Below are positions 1 to 26,501 of a stretch of DNA of 64,000 bases, in pieces (within the stretch, counting starts at the first letter, position 1; the number at the start of each line of letters is the position of its first letter). Where the stretch lies: positions 7,872,770-7,936,769 of the forward strand of contig NW_027445436.1 in NCBI RefSeq assembly GCF_035582795.1, in the 5' to 3' direction. Below the pieces are notes generated by a model. It did no database searches. It had not been told where the DNA came from and saw only the letters and a list, made by a program, of their open reading frames with translations. The position numbers and the translations under genes are program-made. This DNA is from Mycteria americana (lineage: Eukaryota > Chordata > Aves > Ciconiiformes > Ciconiidae).

Positions 1-1289
1 CTACATATGTCACTGATGCTTAATAGTTTGTCTGTATAAGCAAAAACAGCAACACAGAAAATACCAAACAGACTCTATTTACTTCCCAGCAGCTTTTTTC
101 TTTCAAGCAAACTATTTCAAAAAGCTTCAGTATACTGTCAAACCTGACAAAAGTATGATATTTGGGGTTAATTCTGGTCATTCATGGTAGTCCTTCATGC
201 AAAATCTATTGAATCAACATTAATTATAGTGTGGATTCACAGTAGCTGTATATTGTCACAATTCTACCAGTCTCATTTCCTTCATTAGCTGCAGAAATCC
301 TAAAGATAAAGGAAGAAAAAGAGGTGTAAGGGAGGAAAGATAAATATTAAATAAATAAAAAAACCCCAAAACCAGACTGACTTTTCAGGCAGAATTTATC
401 TCAAACGTTATGTATATTTATAAGGGGTACAATGGAGTCCTGATCCAATTGGAACCTTGGACAGTATCATAATACAGGGGTAAAAGCTTGTCAGAGCAGG
501 CCCAAGATGAGACAAAAACATTGGATGTGAAGGCTCTAACAGGCAATAGCTGGAAGAAGCTGAGCTCTGCCTGCTAGCTAGTTTTATTAGCTGACAACAA
601 CAATGGCTACTGAAAACATGATATTTACAAAACATCATATCCTTTGAAGGGATACAAGCATAACCCTGACAATTAATTACAAGAGTGATGAAGAGAGAGA
701 CAGCATATGAAAAAATGGCTTTCCTCTGGAAAAAAAGCATCTTGTCATAAGAAATACATTCCTGGCTAGTTCAGGACTTACTTATGAATACTAACAAAAC
801 TGGATTTCAAGAATTGAAGACAAGCAAGATTCTTTTATTGTTAGCAAACTGTGTGATTTTGTTTTCAGAGAGAAATTAAATCCCCATTTACTCCATTTTA
901 ACAAACAAAAAAGAGTATACTTTGGTCCAAAAATATTATTTAAAAAACCCTTCTTCCCTATTTTTACTACTAATACCAATTTACATAATTAAAACCAACA
1001 GGTTCAAAGTCTTTTCATTATCTAGACCATCTCTGTTGATTTGAAGCAAAATGTTAAAATAATGGTAATTTTTCTTCTTATTTCACTTTTGTATACATTA
1101 ACATCCACATAAACATTGCTGTTCACCTACCATTTTCTGGATTAAAAAACCCCAACAATTCACAAATTTTAGATCAATTCTGAACTATCCTTTCAGAAGA
1201 ATTTTCATAGACAACAGCTATCCTTTAAAGCCACAATCAGTAAGGAGTAAGTTCTTATCATAAAAAAATCAGTGTTATAACTAACTTAC
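1..1289. other. AT-rich intronic/intergenic DNA below QNG1 pseudoexon 2
   Basis: AT-rich sequence with no recognisable exon. It lies downstream of the minus-strand QNG1 exon 2 remnant, so it is probably QNG1 intron 2. I looked for the following QNG1 coding segment (the part after the ...SYRD-x-x-x-FE block) and did not find it here. It may lie beyond the window or be lost. Confidence 0.5.
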
Positions 1290-1549
1290 CTCAAATATTG
1301 CTTCATCTCTGTAAGAAGGAAAATTTTCCACTACTAAATATAGTAGTTTCTAAGCACTTTTCTTACTCATTTTAACACAGGTGAGGAAAGAGCCTCCAAA
1401 CCTCTCCAACAGAACTGTTCCATTTTAATTCAGTACACAATCGCTCTCTTCAATCAAAGGCACAGGGACTTCTGTGTCAGAGTGAAATACATGTCCAACT
1501 TGGTCAAGTGTCATGGTTGCATAATACAGTGCTCTGGTAATAGGTATTC
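1290..1549 (-). pseudogene. QNG1: QNG1 (C9orf64) exon 2, two in-frame stops
   Basis: QNG1 encodes the queuosine 5'-phosphate N-glycosylase/hydrolase that salvages queuine for tRNA modification. This 260-nt exon reads on the minus strand. It starts after an AG acceptor (AG at 1550-1551) with phase GA|ATA and ends at a GTAAGT donor. The reading [18 protein letters not shown], then LLERFGGSFLTCV, then VVENFPSYRD matches the family closely. The frame is broken by TAA at 1425-1427 (where the family has a codon after ...LN) and by TAG at 1350-1352 (where a Gln codon is expected, giving A-stop-KLL). Both splice sites look normal, so decay is by substitution rather than retroposition. The intron-containing layout and the position next to HNRNPK mark it as the syntenic copy. 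Confidence 0.88.
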
Positions 1550-2285
1550 CTTCAGAAAAGTAAAAATAAGATGTTTTGGCTATCATACCATATCTAAAGA
1601 TCTAATGGAGTGACCTACTGCAGATGAGAGCATTTATACTACAACTAAGATTAAAAAGTCTATTAACTCTTAAGAACAACCAAGAATTAAGTGATGATCA
1701 CACTCAAATCGTTGCTTAAAACTAAATTTGTGTTTGTACATAATGTTCCCTTCTATAGATAACAATTTCCAACATATAAAAAGGAAGAAAGGTACCATGA
1801 TTGCATGTAATTCTTTCTCATCTGCTTAGTCCTCGTATTTCAGCATGGTGTTTACATAGCATACCAGGCAAATATAGTCATTAGTATAGACCTATGCTTT
1901 ACCTTAGCTCCTAATCATTGTGCATTTACAAAAAGTATCTTCATACAAACTTCCTCTTAGTTTACACACAAATATAGAGGAATTTAATTAAAACTTCCAT
2001 CTAAACCCACAAACATTTTTTTCTTATGAAATGACAACAGTGAGTACTAGAATACTGTTTTCAGAAGCATGCTTTTTCAGATTTAGTGGAGCTGCTTTAG
2101 TACTACTAGATCAACCCAGAGGATTCCTGGTTTAAGCATGGTTTTCTCATTTATCATGAAAATATGAAATTTATTTTAAGAATATATGTGAAATAATAGA
2201 AGCCATGAACAGGTGACTACAGACATTTCTGAAAGTGAAAGTTTTTTTAATAGAAAGAAATAAATCAAATTAGAGTCACAAATAA
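1550..2285. other. QNG1: Intron 1 of the QNG1 pseudogene
   Basis: AT-rich sequence between the two recognisable QNG1 remnants. The part of exon 1 that should follow the DVFVD motif (the rest of the N-terminal third of the protein) is not found here, so a deletion or replacement joined exon 1 to AT-rich DNA near 2285. Confidence 0.5.
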
Positions 2286-2341
2286 GACGTCCACAAAGAC
2301 ATCTATCTGCTGTCTGCTATGAACTTGGCAGACTCCGGGGG
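2286..2341 (-). pseudogene. QNG1: QNG1 exon 1 remnant, frameshifted and truncated
   Basis: On the minus strand the sequence reads PPESAKFIADSR, then after a frame jump caused by two extra bases or one missing base (AGCAGA-TA-GATGTC), DVFVDV. This matches the conserved start of QNG1 (PRESSKFIAENSRDVFID in human, from memory). After DVFVDV the match stops abruptly in AT-rich DNA, so most of exon 1 is gone. The start codon is also not evident: a CA-rich stretch precedes the first matching codon. Together with the stops in exon 2, this copy cannot encode the enzyme. Confidence 0.78.
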
Positions 2342-2830
2342 CGTGTGTGTGCGGGTGTGGTGTGGTGTGTGCGTGGAACGCGAACGGCACCATGCTCGGC
2401 CTCGTATCTGAGGGTAGAAAACATTTTCAAGAAGGCATTTTCATTAGAAGACACTTTCAAGGCTGCCTTTTCCTTCATGTCTCCTCCCCACCCCGCGGGG
2501 ACACTGACGGGAAGCAACCCCACAGCACGCCTCCCTCGCCGCCCGGCCCCCTGACCGCCTCATACCGACCTGCTCCAGCACAGCCTTCGTTTCCGCATCC
2601 GGGCCTTCAATCAGAGACAGTAAGAAGCGGTACGACCGAAACTACTCCTCCCTTACCGGCACAGGAAAGCAGCTACCAAGGACGCGACAACCCCTCACAC
2701 AACCCACAACCACCAGCCCCTCAACGACGCCACACCGCCCCGCCCTTCTAGCGCGGTGCAGGGGAAACCGCATCGCCCGCCGCTCACTGGGCTGGCGCGC
2801 GGGGGGCGACTGGGGGTGGGGTAGGCTAGG
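2342..2830 (-). promoter_or_regulatory. CpG-rich block, former QNG1 promoter
   Basis: A GC- and CpG-rich block stands out from AT-rich flanks (for example GGCGCGCGGGGGGCG and CCGCCCGG motifs). It starts directly upstream of the QNG1 exon 1 remnant on the minus strand, where that gene's promoter should be. A minus-strand stretch at about 2556-2640 reads like coding sequence (SYRFLLSLIEGPDAETKAVL) and is followed by a plausible GTATGA donor. It has no ATG in frame and I do not recognise it. Confidence 0.5.
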
Positions 2831-3711
2831 CTGTCGTGCTAGTAGTGCCTGCCTGCGAGCTCCACGAACCAGCTCACAGCTTTATAGTAATATCATTCCC
2901 TTAAAATAAACTGTAGATTGCTTATACAATATAATGTAGCATTGGTTTTGACTTAATGGGGTCATACAAACCTATTTAAAACACACGCATTTGCCTTTTC
3001 TGGCTATGCAGTGGTTGGTAACTCATGCACCAAGCAGTCAAAAAAATAATGATTTCTAGACATTTTAAGTTAATTTCAGACATAATGTACAGAAACATGC
3101 ACCTAACAATGAATGCTGCTACAGAACCCATGCCTTAAAGGCTACATTTCAAATGCAGCAGTTTCTGTACGTAGCAGTCAGCCTTTAAAAAAAGGCCCCC
3201 ATAAAGAATAACTGGTTTCAGTTTGTACAATCTGTATTACTAAACTATTTTTGAAGTACAAGCATAAGGACTATTGTACTATCAGTACTCCCCTACATCC
3301 CTCCCCTAGCAGAAAACCCCAGCACAGTACTCCTCAGGAGACAGGCAGCTTTTCAGCACTAGGTCAGTAGGGGAAAGAAGGGTGGGGACAGAGGCAAAGA
3401 CATAAGACCCAAACCTACAGCTCCTTTTACAGCAGGAATCCCTTAGGCTCATCTCAAATCATATATGGTTGGTTTTAAGGAAACTTTAAAGAAAACCCTA
3501 CTAAAGCTAGAGCAGTGCTCAACTTCTTTGTAAGACTAGGTTAGCTTCTTAAAAGATGCAGATCATTAAAAAGAAAAAACAAAACACATTAGTATATTGA
3601 TGATTGTGCAGCTTTTCTCCCCCCAAAATACTTTAAAAACACAACCCAGCTGTTGTAGTAGTCACTTTCTAGCCCAAATGGAATCCAATATATAGCATTA
3701 GTAGCAAGGCT
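2831..3711. other. Intergenic DNA between QNG1 pseudogene and HNRNPK 3' end
   Basis: AT-rich, no coding pattern seen. Contains scattered A-rich runs only. Confidence 0.5.
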
Positions 3712-4332
3712 TGTTGAAGCCTTAGGCTGCAAGCTGTGAACTTTCACCCAGATTTGCTGACTGTATACTGAACTTTTACTTAGCTACATGAAGGAAGGCC
3801 CCCAAAACCGGTGCAAACCAGAAAGATAAGGAAGCTACAATCTCAGCAGAAGCTACAACCTTAGAGGTAAGAGAAGAAACGGCCTGCCTAGAGACAACGA
3901 AAGGACCCAATGAAGAACAGGAAGACCCCAGACCCTAATATTACTATTGGTCCGAACTGTCTCGTGAGGGGAGGGGAACTTAAATTGTAAGGGTATAATT
4001 GCCCAGGGATTTCTTTGTTCTAGGTCCCTCTCTGGAGGCACCCAGCTCAAGCTGTTTTCACTGCTGTACCAATCAATAAATTCATCTGGCATACGTCATA
4101 TCAGAGACTCTGCTTTGGGAAACCTAGGGTTGAGCCAGAGGGGAGAGAAAGTGCCCGAGAGTGCGTGTGTATGTGAGCGAGGAGTACGAAAAGGGGCACC
4201 CATCAGCTCAATGGAGCTGCCTGCTGCGAAGGGACTCCGGTCCTAGCAGTTAAACTCTCAGGTGGTGTGCATGCAACTCCCTGAATGGTGTGTGTATGCT
4301 TGGGCAGCAGCTTCTCCTTTAACACAGTAAAC
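3712..4332 (+). mobile_element. Putative LTR-like segment
   Basis: A distinct, more GC-balanced block with LTR-like order on the plus strand: TGTTGAAGCC at the left, a TATA-like GGGTATAA near 3990, and AATAAA at about 4076 following a GTACCAATC motif. A GC-rich tail follows, ending near TTTAACACA. This looks like U3-R-U5 of an old LTR, but I could not find a target-site duplication or a second copy in the window. It might instead be an unrelated repeat. Confidence 0.4.
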
Positions 4333-4785
4333 CACCTGCACATACACAATGTAGAAGTGCACAGAAAAAAAAGATCCCGCACCCATGTTTTTCTCTTAAT
4401 TAATTTGCATTTTGTCTCACACCTTTTTCTAGGTTGCTGATTTCTCCATATAACTTATGTTCAGCCTTTCCCAAGGAAGTGCCAATTCTACATGTATGTT
4501 TTTTCACTGGGAAAACTGCTATACTTGTTTCCCTAGACAAAAGCAGGTTTTGGGTGTTTTCTAAGGATTGATTATAGCTCTGCTAAGGAGGTCACCTCTT
4601 ACCTCCTTGCCCTTTCCCATTACATTTTAAGTGTAGCTCCTTATTATGACAGGAATTATCCCATATGGTTCAAAAAGATGAGAAAAGTAAAATGTTCTAG
4701 ACACCCCCCCAAAGTGAAAGAATCCACTTAATCTGAATCAATCACATTAAGATTTACAAAGTTCTTTTGCATTTTAAAAATTGTT

Positions 4786-4791
4786 TTTATT
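4786..4791 (-). terminator. HNRNPK: HNRNPK distal polyadenylation signal AATAAA
   Basis: TTTATT on the plus strand is AATAAA on the transcript strand, in the context CACTTCCTAAATAAAAAC. This context resembles the end of the human HNRNPK 3' UTR as I remember it. Its distance from the stop codon (about 1.13 kb) also fits the usual 3' UTR length. Confidence 0.65.
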
Positions 4792-5849
4792 TAGGAAGTG
4801 AAATTAAAACTTGTAAACTATAAATACAAATGTCAAGGTATTACATGAAATATCCAGATGTACTTTATCTTTTTTAATTTCTCACAAATATTTCCTATGG
4901 AATTCAACAAACAACAGGGAAACCAAACAAGTTTAAGTTCTGTATACAATGAAAATCAAGTTAGATACTGCCAATTTGTCAATTCATAAAAGTTTCTACC
5001 TGACACAAATGAAAGCTCTAAAAACTACAATTCATTCATTAATGATACACCAACTGCTATTTTTAACATTGTTATTTGCATTAAGCAAGCTGTCTAGAAC
5101 CAGGTGTATTTAACCCACTGTTAACTCAGTGGCATCACAAACTTTTAAAATATTTTATTTATATACTGTCACCAATATATATATATGTACTGCAAAGAGG
5201 GCCAAAAACTTGCAAAAAAAGGTCAAATTTCACATTTGCATTAATATTTTTGTACTTTTTTCCCCAAATAGCAAAGCTGAACCACTGTTTTCACAGTTTC
5301 TTTAATTTGCCAAAAACACGTAACTCCATCTATATCAAAGAAGCAGAAGAGCAAGCTTAACAGCAATTTTCATTTACGCATTTTTTTGTGAGGGGAAAAA
5401 AAAGGGTGTATCCATTTTAGATATTACCTTATGTATATAAAAAAAAACCCCACCAATAACAGGTTCACTACATTTATTTAAAAATCATAATATTTCTTAA
5501 AAAAAAAGAGCATTACATTCTGCACACTGCTCTCAAAGGATGCCAGGGACATGTGGATGACCAGTCTTCTCCCCTCTTAAAAAAAAAAAAAATTTACAGT
5601 GTACATAAAGCAGGGTGTTCACAATAGTTACAGAAAAATCATTACAATTTACCACCAACAATGAACAAAAATAAAATCCACTCTCTGCTGCTGCTTCAAA
5701 ATTTCAGTGTTAGTCTTGTGTGGCCTTTCCCTCCCCCAAATATTTGTAATGAACTAAAACATTACATCTGGTGAACAGCAGATTCCACTACACCTCAAAT
5801 GCAGAACACCTATGAAGCAGAGGAATGTTGGCTTTTTAAACAGAAGCAG

Positions 5850-5854
<5 letters not shown>

Positions 5855-5888
<34 letters not shown>
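5855..5888. repeat. 34-nt poly(A) run (poly(U) in HNRNPK mRNA)
   Basis: Thirty-four consecutive A on the plus strand. In the HNRNPK transcript this is a U-tract about 30 nt after the stop of the SGKFF form. The length may be uncertain in an assembly. Confidence 0.9.
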
Positions 5889-5890
<2 letters not shown>

Positions 5891-5919
5891 TGCAGGACTC
5901 CTTCAGTTCTTCACTAGTC

Positions 5920-21740
<15,821 letters not shown>

Positions 21741-21783
21741 TACCTTTTATTCTTAGGTATTGTCGTGGTTTAGCAGATAAAAC

Positions 21784-24489
21784 CTGTTGCAGAATAAAAA
21801 AAGCTAGTACATCTCTTTTGTGGAGGGGGGGGGGGGGGAAGCAAACTGTACATCGTACTAAAGGGAAAACCAAAAAGAGATGCTCGCTTTTAGAACTTAC
21901 CGGTTTTATATATGCTTGCAGAGCAAAACTCAAGTATTCTGGGCGGGATCAAAACCCAACAGCCTACTGCTTCAGAAGCCTATGAAAACAGCATAGATCA
22001 GGCTCTGTTCACTTACAGGTCTGATTCTTGCTACAACTAAAACCAGGGGTTTGACCCGAGTTTTTGCTGCAAAGCTTTTCTTTATAAATGAGAAAACATA
22101 ACAAGACCAAACACATCACTAAGAGGAGAAATAATAATCAAGTCTGTAAACTTACAGATAAACAATTACAGTCTGAATGATTCTGGACTTGCTCAGTTTT
22201 CAAGCATTTGCTCGTTTTAAGCAATCACATTTACTAATAATGATTTTCAGATATTTGAAGAGAATAATTATCTGGTACCCATTTTTAGCATGTTATATAA
22301 TACATATCTCATTTCCTTTTTAAGAGACACTGTATCAATCTGCTTATTGTTTAGTTCTAAACAATTTAGGCTAAAAAGTTGTTATTATAATCACCAGCAT
22401 TAATTTTATAAGTTCTCTATCAACTTACTATCAGGTATTCTATCATGCCTTCCATTCAATGTAACAGATGAACAAAAGAAATTACTCACAAGCCACACTA
22501 GAAAAATTCTGTTAAAAATACCACATTGTAGTTATGTATAAGCTCTGCATACATGCACGAAGAATCTCAAAAGCAGCTGAACTTTTTTGACTTTGTGAAA
22601 CAGGTACCTCTTTCAAGATCTATTTTTGTTAAGTCCACGTGAGAATACTCGTAAAACCCATTAGAAGTCCAGGCAGAACAATTTTGCACCTTATCCTCTT
22701 AAAAAATTCATTTGTACAGATAACAGCCAAACAAAGAATGCTATTTTTCTCCCCTTGGATTTTATTGCTCAACTTCCATAGCCTGAACAAACGGTTGACA
22801 TGTATCCACAAAGAAAAAGTGAGGTACGTTTAAACTTTTTAAAACACCCTTTCAATCATCTGTTAATTTATAACAGTTACCCTGTTTGTGCAGGGTAACA
22901 GCAAGCACTGCCGGTAGGCATGCACTCTTTTACAGCCGCTGCTGAGACCGCCTTCCCAGCACATGCTAGTATTTCCAGGCCCCTAATTTGAGCTAATGGA
23001 AAAGCGCCACTTAAATAGCCAAGTCTCAAACAGATGTTGCCAGAGAGCGGGGGGGAGGGGAGGGGAGGGGGAGGGGGAGGGGGAGGGGGAGAGGGAGAGG
23101 GAGAGGGAGAGAAGGCGGGAAGGGAAATTTCACCAGGTTCAAATGGCTAGCCCTTCCAGACCCTCTTCTATTCTATTCCAGACCCTATTCTATTTACGAC
23201 CCTCCCAAAAATTTTAGAGCTGCGGGGGAACGACGTGTAATATAGTGTTCAGGACAAGGTGCTCTTAATTAGTTACTGTGCTCTGTTGTGTAAATCGAGT
23301 TTACGGGATTAAATTGACTAACGCAATATCTTTAAAAACATCGAAAGGATAAAGCAGCCATGGACATAAGTAGAGGGCTGGGAGATATCGGCGCGTCTCT
23401 ACCCCGCTCCCTCCGGGACGAACGGCCCTTCCCGCCCAGACACCACCCCTTCCGCAGCCCATGCGCAAGCCGCACCACGGTCTGCTCGGGCACAGCCAGC
23501 CCACCCGCCGCCGCAGAGCGCTCGGAAGTCCAGCTTACTCCCTGGGCGGGGGGGAAGAGGCGGCGGCGTTACATAATCCCCGCAGCCCGAGACCCACCTC
23601 CGCGGTGGCGGGGATCAGCAGAAATGGCGGCCGCTGTAATGGCGCCTATCCACTGCTAGGCGGAGCCGGGAGCCGAAAAACCACCACCACGCGGTCACAA
23701 GATTTTCCTCACTCTGCCCAGGGAGACACAAAGGAGGCAACTCGGCGGCCCTCACCCGAGCTCAAGCGGGGCCGACAGAGCGCAACGGCCCCGCCACAAA
23801 AACTCCGCCATCGCCCCTAAAGAAAGCAGGCCCTGCTGCAGAGCGCTCCCAAATCAGTTTGGCACGGTCGCTTCCGCACAGGCCGCAGCCGAGAGCGCCC
23901 TCCCTCCTCTTCCTCTCTGCCCGCCATAATTCCCAAAAACTTGCCCCATGCACAGTTACCCAAGGTAGGCACAGGAAGGCGGCGGCCGCTCCCCCAGCCT
24001 TAGCGCGCACCCGCTAGTGCAGCCGGCCTCCACCACATCGCCACTCCGGGAGCCGCACCGGTTGGGCCGCTGTGCCCGCACTAAGGTCGCCGAGGCGCGA
24101 CGGCTGCCGACAGAGACACAGATCACCTTTTTCGCCCTTCCCTCAAGACAGATGGGCCCCCTTAGGCCCGCAGGTTGCGCCAAGCCACTCCACATTAGCT
24201 AAGGAGGAGTCACTCCCAGCCCCCTCCTTCTCTACGCAGCAGTTCCCGGACCTACCCAATTCCACCGCCCCGCCAGCGGGGAAGAGCACTGTCCCTGCGG
24301 GAGCTCACGAAAATCCTGGGGCCAGCGGCGACTCAGGCCTCCTGCGTTACTGTGTCACACAGCAGCGTCGAGGGGCGCGATCAACAGCTCCACTTCCCTC
24401 AGCCCGGCTTAGCTCACGACCCCACCCCCCAGCACGCGCGCAACACCCCCTCCTCACCTTCATCAGCTACACGCGCGAGCCGCGCTTAC
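21784..24489 (-). other. HNRNPK: HNRNPK intron 1 (5' UTR intron)
   Basis: Sequence between the first coding exon acceptor and the probable 5' UTR exon donor at 24489. It contains poly(G) at 21825-21838, a purine tract at 23045-23117, and from about 23380 the CpG-rich promoter block. No extra coding exon was seen. Confidence 0.55.
23045..23117 (+). repeat. (GGGGGA)n / (GAGAGG)n purine tract
   Basis: About 70 nt of pure purine: GGGGGGGAGGGG, then repeated GGGGGA units, then GAGAGG units. Such mirror-like polypurine DNA can form triplex or quadruplex structures. It lies in HNRNPK intron 1, just inside the CpG-rich block. Confidence 0.88.
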
Positions 24490-24585
24490 CTGCGCCCACC
24501 ACCAACACACACATCCACCAGTACCGCCAGGCGACTGGCCCAGCCGCCTTCTCTCCTCCCCCCCGTGGGGGCCCACTGCGGCCCC
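24490..24585 (-). other. HNRNPK: Probable HNRNPK 5' UTR exon 1
   Basis: A strong minus-strand donor GGGCGCAG|GTAAGC defines the 3' end at 24490. A CCAAT element lies immediately upstream. No ATG-initiated frame joins to the coding exon, so it is called non-coding. The 5' end is a guess. Confidence 0.4.
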
Positions 24586-24723
24586 ATTGGGTAAGGCAGC
24601 TGCCCGTCAGGGCAGGGATGGCCTCTAGTTCGCCCCGCCCTCCGTGTGGACCACGGCGAGACAGGCCTGGGTGTCCAGAGGAGAGGAGCGTGATCCTGTA
24701 CCGCTGTGGTGTGCCTAGGTTGT

Positions 24724-24770
24724 TGGTTGGTTTGCTTGCTTGCTTGCTTGCTTGTTTGTTTGTTTGTTTT
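24724..24770 (+). repeat. (TTGC)n(TTTG)n microsatellite in the promoter
   Basis: A tetranucleotide run, GCTTGCTTGCTTGC then TTTGTTTGTTTG, between the HNRNPK and RMI1 start regions. Confidence 0.9.
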
Positions 24771-25203
24771 ACCTGCCTGACAGGAGCCACGAGAAGAGCG
24801 GCAACAACAGTGGAGACAATGGAAGACGGTAAAGGAGAGCGACCTCAGGGTTTTTTGGGAAAAAATGGCGTCTGCGAAAACTCCGCCTTGTGCTTGTCCC
24901 CTAGCACCGGAGGGGGCGGGGCAGGGTTCTTGCGATGCCTAAAGGCGCGCGTGGCTCTACGCCTCCTATTGGCTGCTGGGTTGCGCGGGGTTTTTGGGGG
25001 CTGTGCATAGAGGGCAGGTGCATTCTCTTCTTCCTTCCCACCCGCAACTCGAGTGATGGGAGGTGGGCGGCTGCTCTGCTAGTTCTGCCTGCTCGTTCGG
25101 CACCGCCCCTGCCCCGGATAAGAGTGGGGTGGCTCGGCTGAGGGCAGGGTGCGGGGGAAGGGGCTTGGGCTCAGGCTCAGTCAGTCTGTTTGAGGAGTAG
25201 GGA

Positions 25204-26499
25204 GGTATGTGTCCCGTCCCCGATATGACTCTCTGGTGGGGCGGGCCATCTTACCTCAGTGTCCATCGCTGTCCACTGCAGCTTGTCGGTGCCCGCAGGG
25301 ATGCGGGGTGGCAGCTGACCTCATCGCCCCTGGGTGTCTTGGCACAGGGTAGCAGCGCCAAGCGGGTGACAGGCTGCCTAAGAACTGTGCGGCCGAGATG
25401 AGAAACTTCTCGAAAATGGCGGGATGTGCTGGTCCTTACCTTACAAGAGGCCCACGGGATTAGACCCGTTGATGAGTAAAGAAATGGGTTATTTCCCTTA
25501 AGTAACTGTACGGTTTCTTCTAAGTGGAGTTTTGGGGAGACCTTTTAGGCGGGGTATTTTTTTCTTAGCTGCAAGTTATAATGTCAGAAGACAAGCCTTG
25601 TGTTTCTTAACTATTCTTACAGTAATTTTTCTTTGGTGTAATTCTGTAGGGAGGTTGAGCACCTTGGTCATCCCCCTTAAGGGGATAAACAGATTCCAAA
25701 TGCAGTTATACAACTTAAACGTGCACAGCTACTTCCAAAACTAACAAGAAGCTAGAGCTTATTAACCACTGATGTTCTTGAGACAATGACTGCCAAAACT
25801 TGGTAGTATTACAGCCAAACTCTGGACTGGGTCTCTAGATAACATTGATATTTCAGGCTAGCCTTCTGTTGTCAGTTCCAAAGCTTTCATTGCATTAAAG
25901 TGTAAAAATTGCCCCTGTGGTACAAATACTTACTGATCCCAACTTGTTTGTATTGTAAATGGGGGTTCTCACTTGTATTCTTAACAGCGCTAATGAGATG
26001 GGAGAATAACTTCTTGGGTCAATTTTTAAAGTAGACTGGGTGTGAACAGCAGCACTGATAGGAATAAAACAAACAAAAAACAGTTGGAGGAGAACCTTTC
26101 TTCTAGTTATTATATGTTCTCTTTCCATCCACAGCAAAAGGATTTCAGGTGTATACTTCCAACTAAATCAACAGGAAAAGATGAAACCACCAAGAAGGGT
26201 TGCTTGTAGAAGTCTCAGTACTTTCCTGATACTTTGTGATGAGTAAACTGTATGGGCTGTTTATGCTGGTTGAAGCTTACTTGTTTAATTATTGGAATTG
26301 CATGTTTATTTTTAGCATCAGTGGAAGTGTTTTTAATTGTAATTGCTTCTACATTGTCACACAGAATAGATGAACTTTGAATTGAGAGCAAATTTCTATA
26401 CAATGCAAGTGAGAGATGTCATAACTTTAGCTATTGTCAGAAGAATAAAAACATCTTTCTGGGGTTTGTTCTAGAGAATTCACTTTTTTTCTTAAAAGA
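25204..26499 (+). other. RMI1: Putative RMI1 5' UTR intron
   Basis: Sequence between a plausible 5' UTR donor (GGGAG|GTATGT) and the acceptor TTTTTTTTCTTAAAAG directly before the RMI1 ATG. In vertebrates the whole RMI1 coding sequence sits in one exon after 5' UTR introns, which fits. Otherwise no coding pattern. Confidence 0.45.
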
Positions 26500-26501
26500 A
26501 A

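Larger units (their letters stand above)
4770..5919 (-). other. HNRNPK: HNRNPK 3' UTR
   Basis: This is the minus-strand sequence after the SGKFF stop. Several blocks resemble the mammalian HNRNPK 3' UTR from memory: the stretch just after the stop (GACTAGTGAAGAACTGAAGG), the TTTAAAAAGCCAACATTCC block, the GCAGTGTGCAGAATGTAATG block, and a proximal AATAAA near 5474 before GTAGTGAACC. A 34-nt U-tract (A on the plus strand, 5855-5888) lies close after the stop. Exact 3' ends are inferred from the signals only. Confidence 0.7.
23380..25400. promoter_or_regulatory. CpG-rich bidirectional HNRNPK / RMI1 promoter block
   Basis: A GC- and CpG-dense block of about 2 kb lies between the HNRNPK start (minus) and RMI1 (plus). 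It holds a GC box (GGGGGCGGGG, 24912-24921) and CCAAT elements in minus orientation (ATTGG at 24586-24590 and 24968-24972). There are candidate first-exon donors in each direction: CAG|GTAAGC at 24490/24489 on minus and GGGAG|GTATGT at 25203/25204 on plus. TSS positions are not resolved. Head-to-head arrangement of these two genes is known in amniotes. Confidence 0.7.

Noticed and set aside
24072-25010. 312-codon open frame on plus in the promoter block
   Set aside because: GC-rich DNA has few stops. The composition is Pro/Ala/Arg-rich, spans both candidate first exons and a microsatellite, and resembles no protein.
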